Source: CAIVAT01 sp049317265
GTDB taxonomy: Bacteria > Bacteroidota > Bacteroidia > Bacteroidales > FEN-979
Reading direction: 5' to 3'
Length of the DNA: 64,000 nucleotides
Assembly (NCBI GenBank): GCA_049317265.1
Contig: JBMOIP010000001.1
Location: 248,001-312,000, forward strand
The position numbers were made by a program, and so were the translations under genes. The stretch's first letter is position 1, and every line of letters starts with the position of its first letter. The notes beneath the pieces are model-generated. The model was not told the origin of the DNA, did no database searches, and saw only the letters and a list, made by a program, of their open reading frames with translations. Below are positions 17,423 through 25,423 of the stretch, one piece after another.

Positions 17423-18547
17423 ATGACCGAAATAATGGCATTAAAATTAGAAATTCAAGTACCTGTAAAAGCCAGATCTTATCAGAGCGTTGTCCAAAAA
17501 TTTGCAGTTGCAACCGGTCTTAAGTTGGAACATACTCGTAAAGCAAGAGAATTGTTTGATTATTCTGCAACAGATTACTATATTAATTTAATAGATAGCC
17601 TTGTTAACGAGGGGAAGAATGATGCAGCAAAAAGACTTTTAATGGCCATTATTCCTAATAATATTGAAACTTTTGAATATTCTGATGTAGAAGACGGAAT
17701 AGGAGAGGAAAATTCGGTTGAAAACCACTCGATTCTTTCCCATTTTTTTGAAAACCGAATTCTTATAGGGATTAGTTCAAGATGCCCTCAATATTGTAGA
17801 TATTGTTTTAGAAGAAGACGGTTGGGTAAAAAAAGCGCTAAAGTTACTATTGATGACATAAATTTAGCTTTTGACTATATTGAACGTAGTGTCAATAAAA
17901 ACAAACTTAACGATAAAATCGCAATTGATGAAATAATATTATCGGGTGGTGAACCATTGAATATACCACTGGTTCAATTAGAGTACCTTATTAGTAGAAT
18001 TAATAAAATTGACAACATTAAAACTTGTAGAATAGATACAAAACTATTGGCGGTTAAACCACATGTTTTTACTAAAAGGTTGCTCAGCTTGATAAGCTCA
18101 TTAAAGGCACCTTATGTGCTAAATCATTTTATCCACCCCGAAGAAATTACCGCCGAAGTGGCCACCAAAGTCAGTTCTTTGCTAAAAAGTGGTATTATCA
18201 CAGGTGCCCACATTCCAATATTGCACGGTATTAATGATGATTACAGAACAATTAAAGAATTGGTGAACAAATTGTATTTCAATAAAATTCGTCCATACTA
18301 TTTAATTCAATATATACCAACTAAATGGACAGAACAGTTCAGGGTTCCGCTTGAGAAAAGTATAGAAATACGTGAAAAATTGGTTAAAGAGTGTAGTGGC
18401 TTTTCTATTCCCGCATTAATAGTTTATCTTCCCCATGGCAAAGGAAAAGCCATTATTAATTCTAAAAGGGATATCAGGAAAATCGAGAATGGGTACGTTT
18501 TATTCAATGTTCATAACGAGGAAGTTCTGTATGAAGAAAAAATTTAG
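17423..18547 (+). CDS. KamA-family radical SAM aminomutase
   Basis: The 374-residue protein has the radical SAM motif C-x3-C-x2-C at 121-128 (SRCPQYCRYCFRRR), as in lysine 2,3-aminomutases, followed by IILSGGEPLN. Near the C-terminus LPHGKGKAII sits where KamA enzymes have their PLP-binding Gly-rich Lys segment. The family shifts an amino group from C2 to C3 of lysine, glutamate or related substrates using SAM, a 4Fe-4S cluster and PLP. The sequence is divergent, so the substrate is open. A start at residue 5 (MALKLE) is also possible. It overlaps the next gene by 17 bases. Confidence 0.82.
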   Translation: MTEIMALKLEIQVPVKARSYQSVVQKFAVATGLKLEHTRKARELFDYSATDYYINLIDSLVNEGKNDAAKRLLMAIIPNNIETFEYSDVEDGIGEENSVENHSILSHFFENRILIGISSRCPQYCRYCFRRRRLGKKSAKVTIDDINLAFDYIERSVNKNKLNDKIAIDEIILSGGEPLNIPLVQLEYLISRINKIDNIKTCRIDTKLLAVKPHVFTKRLLSLISSLKAPYVLNHFIHPEEITAEVATKVSSLLKSGIITGAHIPILHGINDDYRTIKELVNKLYFNKIRPYYLIQYIPTKWTEQFRVPLEKSIEIREKLVKECSGFSIPALIVYLPHGKGKAIINSKRDIRKIENGYVLFNVHNEEVLYEEKI

Positions 18548-19976
18548 AATTCTATTTTTAGAACCCAATTTTGCCATTGCAGAACGACCAGGTTTTGAAG
18601 AGTTTATGGAACCCTTGAATTTGTGCTATATTGCTGCAGCTGCAAAAGATGATGGACATGAAGTGTTTGTAATACAACAGTTTGACAAAAGCGCGGAAGA
18701 GATAGTTGAAGTAATTATTAATTATAATCCTGAAATTCTTGCCTTAACATTTGTGACTTGTTTTTTCAATAATGCTAAAACAATTCTTAGACTGCTTAAA
18801 AGAAAAAATGTTTCGGTAATATCTATAGCTGGCGGATCCCATGTTGCAGGGGATCCAAAAGAAGTTGCTGAGTTTGTTGATTTTGTCATTGTTGGTGAAG
18901 GTGAAGAAACCTTTGTGAAATTATTAGACCAATTACCTGTAAATAGAACGCCGGATATTCCAGGTTTGGGTTTTTTTTTTAACGAAAGTTTTTACTTAAA
19001 TAATACTCGTAATCGAGCATCCTTTTTCAACTCGTTTCCATATAGAGATTCATTAAATATGGGCAAATACACTGGCATTGGGAATGGTCCGCCTCCAATG
19101 CCAAATGTAGGTTTTGCCTCAATGCTCTTAAGTAAAGGTTGCCGGTTTAATTGTGATTTTTGTATAAACAAGGAAGTATGGAAAGATTCTATCAGTAAAA
19201 CTATTCCGGTTATTAAAAGAAACCCCGACCATGTTATTCAGGAAATGATAATGCTCAACAGCAGTTATAATGTTGGGTATGTTTGGTTCCACGACCCTGA
19301 TTTTCCTTTGTTTGATAGAGCATATATGCAAAGGTTCTTTGAAGCCAAAAAGAATTTTGGTGATTTCAAATATGCATTTATGACGAGAATTGAAAATATA
19401 TTGCTCGATACTAATGTTGATGATACAATTGCATTTTTAAAGAATTTAAAACATAGCGGTTGCCATATGATTGGCTTTGGATTGGAATCATTTTCAACTT
19501 CCATCCAAAAGGAAATGAATAAGCAAATGGCCCTTGATAAAGTAAAATTAGCACTCGAGCTTGTATTTAAGGTAGGGATTATCCCAGTTGGGTTTTTTAT
19601 TATTGGGTACCCTCAGGAATCAGAAGAAACATTAAACGCAACTTTTGAAATCGCAAAAAAGTTGAAAATTATTCGGTATCGTTTTGGAATATTTTATCCT
19701 TTTAAAGGAACGGCCAGGAGAAAGAAAACAGTAAATAATGATTGGTTGATTCCCGAATCAAATACTTATGACCTTGCTAACCATGAAACTCAAGTATTGA
19801 ACTGCCATATCGCCCCTGGAAAGCTGGAAGCGTATTTTTTAAAAATGAATTACTCTATCTATCAGGAACAAGAATATATAGAAAGATTAGAGCAGTTTTG
19901 CCAATTGCATCCGGACATGAAACCAACAATTGATAATTGGAGGAATCTTATCAATATTGATAATTATTATAAATAA
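18531..19976 (+). CDS. B12-binding domain radical SAM protein
   Basis: I chose ATG 18531 (MKKKFRILFLEPNF), where the protein aligns to B12-binding radical SAM enzymes; a longer frame lies inside kamA. Of 481 residues, the first about 140 form a cobalamin-binding Rossmann domain (IAGGSHVAGDPKEV, VDFVIVGEGEETF). The radical SAM core has Cys204, Cys208 and Cys211 (SKGCRFNCDFCIN), followed by WFHDPDFPLF and IGFGLESFS. Such enzymes methylate or rearrange unactivated carbons. Its target may be a product of the neighbouring aminomutase. The classic DxHxxGxxxxPxH B12 motif is absent from the N-domain, as is common in this subfamily. Confidence 0.85.
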   Translation: MKKKFRILFLEPNFAIAERPGFEEFMEPLNLCYIAAAAKDDGHEVFVIQQFDKSAEEIVEVIINYNPEILALTFVTCFFNNAKTILRLLKRKNVSVISIAGGSHVAGDPKEVAEFVDFVIVGEGEETFVKLLDQLPVNRTPDIPGLGFFFNESFYLNNTRNRASFFNSFPYRDSLNMGKYTGIGNGPPPMPNVGFASMLLSKGCRFNCDFCINKEVWKDSISKTIPVIKRNPDHVIQEMIMLNSSYNVGYVWFHDPDFPLFDRAYMQRFFEAKKNFGDFKYAFMTRIENILLDTNVDDTIAFLKNLKHSGCHMIGFGLESFSTSIQKEMNKQMALDKVKLALELVFKVGIIPVGFFIIGYPQESEETLNATFEIAKKLKIIRYRFGIFYPFKGTARRKKTVNNDWLIPESNTYDLANHETQVLNCHIAPGKLEAYFLKMNYSIYQEQEYIERLEQFCQLHPDMKPTIDNWRNLINIDNYYK

Positions 19977-19983
19977 CTGGATT

Positions 19984-22900
19984 ATGGAAATTGGACCTTT
20001 ACAAGCGCAAAATGAAGATATTTTCCTTTCAAATATTTTAAAGAAGCTCAAAACAGATTTAGGACTTGATAATGAAGCTTTAGGATTTAATAAAGAAGAG
20101 CTAGGACCTTATGAAGAAGAGTTAGGACTTAATAAAAATGAAAACATTGCATTTTTAGTGAAGTATGTTTGTGATGATAAGGGTAATGCGTATTACTGCC
20201 ATTTGAAGAGCGACATTTTTGACGAATTAAATACTGCTAATAAAACAATAAATATAAAACACAAAGACGATATAAAAAAAATTTTAATTGATGCTAAAAA
20301 CGGCAGTCAAGACATTTTTAATATAATAAGCCACCTCTATAAGCTAGAGATACTGGATAATGAACCGTCTGATAAACACCCCCAGCCTCTTAATGAATTT
20401 TTAGTAAGCATACCTCAGTTCCCCGCTGATTTTTCTCAAGGATACCTTGGTAAATTTTATCCCTTTTGCCAAATTTCGGAAAATTGCTATAAAAGTAAGG
20501 ATAAGGATAATTACCAAATATGCAAAAAGAGTAAAGCGTTTAATATTGACACATTAAAAGAATGCGGGTTATGGTTAAATTCAGAGGATTATTCTGATGA
20601 GAAAAGAGAATTTATTAAACAAGCGAAATCTTCCATTGTAGGCGTCGATGAGTTAAAGTACAAAATAATTAGCGAAATTGAAGAGAAGCTGTTTCCTGTA
20701 AAGTCAAATAAAATTTCTATAGCCATTCCAATAATCCTGAGGGCTCATTGTAATTGCTTAATTTTCATACAAGCTTCTAAGATTGATGAGAATAGTTTAA
20801 AGAATGTAATTTGGAAGTACATCTCTCAGATTGGAAAATTTTACGACAACGAATTTTATTTTTCCTTTTTTACTCAACTCGAACACGAGGGGAATTTTGC
20901 CAAGATATTAGCCAAACCTGAGATTCTTTCAAGAATATTTTACTTAAGAACAAATGGAATAAATCCTCTGGAAATTAAAGTCATTCCGAATGATAATTGT
21001 GGCGAAACTGTTAAAATAGAAATAGTAAATCATAATGTAGCAATTTCTTTATATGGATACAATTTATTTTTTGAAGCCAATTTGTTGCAAGATGATGGAA
21101 AAGAGGATGAATTCACAGCTTTTTTTCAGCATTTTATTGATTCCTTAGAACAGGTGAAAATAGTAAAGAAAGCCTTTTTTAAGAAAAACCTCAAAACCGC
21201 CATCATCTCCATCCTTATCGATTCGTATGCCCATAATATCAGCGCACATTCTTTGGCGGCCTTAAAGTGGTGGTTCGAGCTGAGGCACCGGATGTTGGAT
21301 AAACGTTTTTTTATAAAAGATGGCGGCATCAATATTTCCGGCTTGGTGCCAGTTGAGATTTCAATTGATGATAAACAAAGAATAGAGGCCACTTCGGCTA
21401 AATATTACGAAGCACTCGGCCTCACCGATAGTTCTTACAATAAAGATTATTATTCCCTTTTCGATTTTTTGCAGTTCCAGTCAAAGGAATTCCAATCAAA
21501 ACTCTTTAGTTTTTCGGCAAACGACAAGGATAATCTTGGCATTGTAAAGAACGGAAAGCAGGATATATCCTTCAACCCAAGATTTCCGGTACCTCTTGAT
21601 TATGCAATTTTCCCGTTTTTCAGGTTCCTTCGCGACAAGGGAGCGTTCTGGAGTGGGGTAACACGCGATATGGCCTTTGGTGGTGAATCAAAAACCTGGT
21701 ATAAGATTTTATGGGAGGATTTTGCAAACAATCCTCTTTATCTAGGTACAATAGCCAAATCGGAAGGCATTCATATAATCAATATCAACCTTGCTGTTAA
21801 AACAGGAGATGATGAAAATGATTGGTTTACAGGAAATTTCATAACCATCGATCTTTCAATTATCAATGCAGAAGAACGGTTGGCACAAAATTCTCGATTA
21901 AGAATTGAATATGAAAAGGCAGACTATGATTTGGTTGATAGCAGTAAGTTTTTTAGCAAAGAGGAAATAGAAAAGCTTAAAGATAAAGAAAGGAAGGATA
22001 TTAATGACGCTCAATTCTTGAACAAGTTGGATGCCTTCCTTGAAAAACACTATTTCGGGAATGCCCAAACCACTGGAATTACTGGTGCTGATGTCTGTTC
22101 TAATGGTGATGATAATAAAAGATGTGATAATGCTAAAAACTACGTAGAATACGGGAAATATTCTCCTTATGGGTTCATACGGTTGGGGAAATGCTTTGAA
22201 CACTTCCGGACGACTCTGGACAATGAGAATGAATTCAAGGCATTTTTACCGGGTGGAATTGTTGGCGAGCATGCACTTTTTACCATCTTTGAAAATACCA
22301 TTCGCAACATAAAACATTACAAGGATGATACACTGAAGACCATTCAAAAAGACGGGATAAACTTCTGGATTTCCATAGAAAAGGTTTTTCTTGAAGATGG
22401 AAGTAACGAAAAAGAGCAGTTGTTTAAGGTGGGTACATGGCTTGGTCATGAAACTGCAATATTTAAGAAAGTAACGGAAACCTCAAGTAGTACAAATAAA
22501 ATGGATTATCTACTTGAAACCATCTCAGCCAAAAGCATACAACCGATATTGGATGAGAATACCGGGGCACCCAAGATGGGGGGTAATTCTCAGGACAAGG
22601 CCTGTGCTGCCATGCTGTTTAACAATGAGTTTATTTCTGTAGAGCGCAAGGAACATATTAGAGACCTGAATTACTATCCGTGGATAAAGTTTGCCACATG
22701 TAAAGAAACAAGTCAATTTAAAAAGCCCGATTGTTTTAATAAAAATTATTACACGGGAACCAATGCCAAGAAAGAGGATGCGATTGAAAAATACAAAGGA
22801 ATAGCTACCTACGAGAAAGGATATTTAATAAAATACTTCCACCTATGGCGTGGAGCCGACTATTTTGAAGTGGGAAATGAAAATCAGCTTCACGATGAAA

Positions 22901-23940
22901 ATATTTCAAGGTTTACTTTTGTAATCATCAAAGGTAATGATGAGGGTGGGGTGATTTATAAACGCCTTAGAAAGGAAGGGGTTGTAAGGATATTGAATAA
23001 CCAACAAACCGGCAGCTATACCGGAATTGATAACCTGTATCAGGTATGGCTTAACAAGTGGTTTGAGATAAAAAAGTCAGAAGGGAAAAATTTCAAGTTC
23101 TACAGGAATACTGACAGTATACTTTCCTACTTATCACTGGAATATGAAAAAATAATATACGAACCGTTTATTCCTTTTTCAAATAAGAGTATACCAAAGG
23201 TAAATCAGCGGGTCAAGTTTTCACATGGAGGCCCAGATGAAAGTGATTCTTGTAATGTAAGAAGCCATGGGGTTTTTTGGTCTAAACCTTTTAAGAATGC
23301 TAAAGATAAAGATGTAAGAGAGCTCGCGACCAAAATTGATGTATTGAGTCAGCATATGTATGAATTGGCTGAAACACTTGCAACCAGAATTATGATTTTT
23401 GACAATAGAATTTTTGAACGATTTAAGCAATTATCGGAATCAAAAAGGAAGATGTTCTCGAGTAATCTGAATTTAATAGTTTGTGAAGAATTTCTTGAGA
23501 AGAGAATAAAAGATGATGCATCGAATAGTGATAACAAGGATGAACGACAAGAGAAACTCAGTTTATCAACAATGATAAGTAATAAACAAAAAGATTTTAG
23601 TGAAAACTCTTTCCCTCATTTGTTAATTATACACCTTTCATTTATTGAAGCACTTTTGCGAAAGGATGGCAGTAAATATTCTACAGATACCATATCTGAA
23701 TTTGTCTCGGAGGAGTTAAAAGATTTAATTGGACTTGATAATTTTGTATTCATCATTACTACTGGCAGAGGAAGGGATAGTTGGTGGAATGAATTGGAAA
23801 AACGAAGCAACCAGGATCATATAATGAAAATAATGTTCAAACCTGTTGAGTCTTTGCTGAACGCCGTTGAAAGTGGATTGTCGTATAACGATAATTATGA
23901 TGTAAAATATAATCTCAATAAATTAATCTTTGGATCATAG
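19984..23940 (+). CDS. Giant GHKL/histidine-kinase-like protein (1318 aa)
   Basis: I start at ATG 19984, 7 bp after the radical SAM stop. The protein has no membrane helix. Near 412-427, DSYAHNISAHSLAAL resembles a histidine-kinase H-box (His417, His422). Around 764-777, ALFTIFENTIRNIKHY resembles an N-box (Glu770, Asn771, Arg774, Asn775), and a Gly-rich stretch with GAPKMGGNSQDKACAAML at about 861-880 could be the ATP lid. The 350-residue gap between H-box and N-box is far larger than in normal kinases. The C-terminal about 170 residues look like an alpha/beta domain (FPHLLIIHLSFIE, FVFIITTGRGRDSWW). I know no named family; ATP-dependent signalling is inferred. Confidence 0.75.
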   Translation: MEIGPLQAQNEDIFLSNILKKLKTDLGLDNEALGFNKEELGPYEEELGLNKNENIAFLVKYVCDDKGNAYYCHLKSDIFDELNTANKTINIKHKDDIKKILIDAKNGSQDIFNIISHLYKLEILDNEPSDKHPQPLNEFLVSIPQFPADFSQGYLGKFYPFCQISENCYKSKDKDNYQICKKSKAFNIDTLKECGLWLNSEDYSDEKREFIKQAKSSIVGVDELKYKIISEIEEKLFPVKSNKISIAIPIILRAHCNCLIFIQASKIDENSLKNVIWKYISQIGKFYDNEFYFSFFTQLEHEGNFAKILAKPEILSRIFYLRTNGINPLEIKVIPNDNCGETVKIEIVNHNVAISLYGYNLFFEANLLQDDGKEDEFTAFFQHFIDSLEQVKIVKKAFFKKNLKTAIISILIDSYAHNISAHSLAALKWWFELRHRMLDKRFFIKDGGINISGLVPVEISIDDKQRIEATSAKYYEALGLTDSSYNKDYYSLFDFLQFQSKEFQSKLFSFSANDKDNLGIVKNGKQDISFNPRFPVPLDYAIFPFFRFLRDKGAFWSGVTRDMAFGGESKTWYKILWEDFANNPLYLGTIAKSEGIHIININLAVKTGDDENDWFTGNFITIDLSIINAEERLAQNSRLRIEYEKADYDLVDSSKFFSKEEIEKLKDKERKDINDAQFLNKLDAFLEKHYFGNAQTTGITGADVCSNGDDNKRCDNAKNYVEYGKYSPYGFIRLGKCFEHFRTTLDNENEFKAFLPGGIVGEHALFTIFENTIRNIKHYKDDTLKTIQKDGINFWISIEKVFLEDGSNEKEQLFKVGTWLGHETAIFKKVTETSSSTNKMDYLLETISAKSIQPILDENTGAPKMGGNSQDKACAAMLFNNEFISVERKEHIRDLNYYPWIKFATCKETSQFKKPDCFNKNYYTGTNAKKEDAIEKYKGIATYEKGYLIKYFHLWRGADYFEVGNENQLHDENISRFTFVIIKGNDEGGVIYKRLRKEGVVRILNNQQTGSYTGIDNLYQVWLNKWFEIKKSEGKNFKFYRNTDSILSYLSLEYEKIIYEPFIPFSNKSIPKVNQRVKFSHGGPDESDSCNVRSHGVFWSKPFKNAKDKDVRELATKIDVLSQHMYELAETLATRIMIFDNRIFERFKQLSESKRKMFSSNLNLIVCEEFLEKRIKDDASNSDNKDERQEKLSLSTMISNKQKDFSENSFPHLLIIHLSFIEALLRKDGSKYSTDTISEFVSEELKDLIGLDNFVFIITTGRGRDSWWNELEKRSNQDHIMKIMFKPVESLLNAVESGLSYNDNYDVKYNLNKLIFGS
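20059..20142 (+). repeat. Four in-frame 21-bp tandem units (heptapeptide repeat)
   Basis: Four consecutive 21-base units encode LGLDNEA, LGFNKEE, LGPYEEE and LGLNKNE. All begin with the codon pair for Leu-Gly and end in acidic or charged residues. They lie near the N-terminus of the 1318-residue kinase-like protein and are degenerate at both DNA and protein level. Copy number may vary between strains. Confidence 0.85.
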
Positions 23941-23949
23941 GAGGATGTT

Positions 23950-24681
23950 GTGAAATATATAATTATTGTTAACTGGAAATGGAAAATTACTACGGATTAT
24001 TTCGAGATTGATGAATGCCGTATTATTCATGGCTGTAACTTTAAGAAATCAGACGATGGTATTAAAGCGTTTGTTAATTATGTTAATGAACAATTAAATA
24101 CTAATGAAGATGCAGAATTTCTTATTTTCTGTCACGGAAAACCTAATGACATTAGTAAAGGTGATTTGAACATTGAATCTTCAAAAATTCAGTATGTAAA
24201 TTTTTCAAACGGAAATGAAGATCATATCTATTCTAATGACGAAAAAAAAACGGGCATTTTACCTAATGATGAGGAATTTATCACGCTTAAAAATGCACCC
24301 AAAGATGAGTTGACTAGACGGTTTGATTTGACATGGGAACATTTCCGAGAAACCATAGCCAAAACCAAACTTAAAAAGGATATAATTAATACTTTTTCCG
24401 GCCTCGCCATAGATCTACAAAGATTGACTGAATTACCATCCAATGAGAATGAGAAATTTTTTAAGAAAATAAAAGAAATATATTCTGAAACTGTTATAAA
24501 TGAGTTCAAGTTAACTTGGGAAAGAATACTATCGGATGCGGAAAAATGTAAAATTATTTTGCCATTTAATCCGACTATTATTATGGCTGAAATTACTAAA
24601 CAAGTTACGTATAAAGATTTTCTGCAATTGTCTTTATCAGAGAGAAATTTTTTTAAATACATGTTTGAATATATGAATTAG
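23950..24681 (+). CDS. Hypothetical protein with caspase-like-looking N-terminal segment (243 aa)
   Basis: A GTG start at 23950 follows the only strong Shine-Dalgarno-like sequence noted here (AGGAGG ending 7 bases before it). The N-terminal part alternates beta and alpha, with EFLIFCHGKPNDI at about 57-69. The hydrophobic strand ending in His-Gly recalls the catalytic His-Gly of clan CD (caspase/CHAT) peptidases, but no catalytic Cys partner can be named. The C-terminal half is helical. It lies 9 bp after the kinase-like gene and 3 bp before the next gene, so it belongs to the cassette. The function is unknown. Confidence 0.7.
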   Translation: MKYIIIVNWKWKITTDYFEIDECRIIHGCNFKKSDDGIKAFVNYVNEQLNTNEDAEFLIFCHGKPNDISKGDLNIESSKIQYVNFSNGNEDHIYSNDEKKTGILPNDEEFITLKNAPKDELTRRFDLTWEHFRETIAKTKLKKDIINTFSGLAIDLQRLTELPSNENEKFFKKIKEIYSETVINEFKLTWERILSDAEKCKIILPFNPTIIMAEITKQVTYKDFLQLSLSERNFFKYMFEYMN

Positions 24682-24684
24682 AAT

Positions 24685-24942
24685 ATGAATTCCAATATCG
24701 AAACACAACAAACCTTAGCCCGTTATCTTCGTAACGTCAACAGTATCTTAATTGCTGATATTGCAGATAGGGTTTATTACAATGAAGGGGATGACCTTTT
24801 ACCAGAGATACTTACAGAATGTATTAGCCATTTTAAGGAAAATGACTCAATGGAAATAGCTTTTAAACCTATTGCCATTATTGATTTCCATAACCAAATT
24901 AGAACTAAGTCCAAACTGTACCGGATATTTAGTTTGGATTAA
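24685..24942 (+). CDS. Small hypothetical protein (85 aa)
   Basis: The 85-residue protein begins MNSNIETQQTLARYLRNVN and is mostly helical, with no recognised motif. Its TAA is directly followed by the ATG of the next frame (TAAATG), and its start lies 3 bases after the previous stop. Such tight packing supports a real gene of the cassette. It could be an adaptor between the large proteins, but nothing in the sequence shows this. Confidence 0.65.
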   Translation: MNSNIETQQTLARYLRNVNSILIADIADRVYYNEGDDLLPEILTECISHFKENDSMEIAFKPIAIIDFHNQIRTKSKLYRIFSLD

Positions 24943-25412
24943 ATGAAAGAGATGGAAGTTACCATTCAACAAACTAGTCGGTTAAACAGGGTGTTTTTAT
25001 TAATGAGCTTCATCAAGTATTTCCAGTTCAAATAAAAGCCAGAATAACAAGTTGTCTCAAACCTCATGGCAAAGAATCCAATTCAAATCAATTAAATGCG
25101 TTAGTCACCGTTTATAACAGCCTTACTATAATTGAAAAGTTTGATGCAGATGTAATGAATCTTTTGGGTCAGGTGGAATCTCAACTGGAAGTATTTTTTG
25201 AGAATTTTCAGAAAAACAAAATCTTCCTGGAATTGAGAGGGTATGAATCGGAGGCTGAAGAAATATTTCAGTTTACCGCACAATTAACTCCTTTGGGTGA
25301 ATGCAATGACAATATAGCCGAATTTAAGCAACTAGCGCGTAAAAGACACAAGCAATTACCAGAATTATCAGAAATTATTGAAGGAATTGTTAATAAAGAG
25401 GGCATTATGTAA
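24943..25412 (+). pseudogene. Frameshifted small gene of the cassette (about 156 aa if restored)
   Basis: The ATG at 24943 opens a frame (MKEMEVTIQQTSRLNRVF) that stops at 25033. From about 24993 the -1 frame continues as FINELHQVFPVQIKARI and stays open to the TAA at 25412. The switch falls on a run of five T (24994-24998) inside GTGTTTTTATTA. One additional T would give a continuous, sensible protein. So this is a one-base deletion in a homopolymer (true mutation, phase variation or sequence error) or a -1 recoding site. The product is helical with many Glu, Lys and Leu residues and no recognised family. A start at 25155 would give only 85 residues. Confidence 0.65.
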
Positions 25413-25423
25413 TTCATTAGCCT

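Noticed and set aside
24943..25035. Independent 30-residue gene
   Set aside because: It continues sensibly in the -1 frame, so it is better read as the front of a frameshifted gene.
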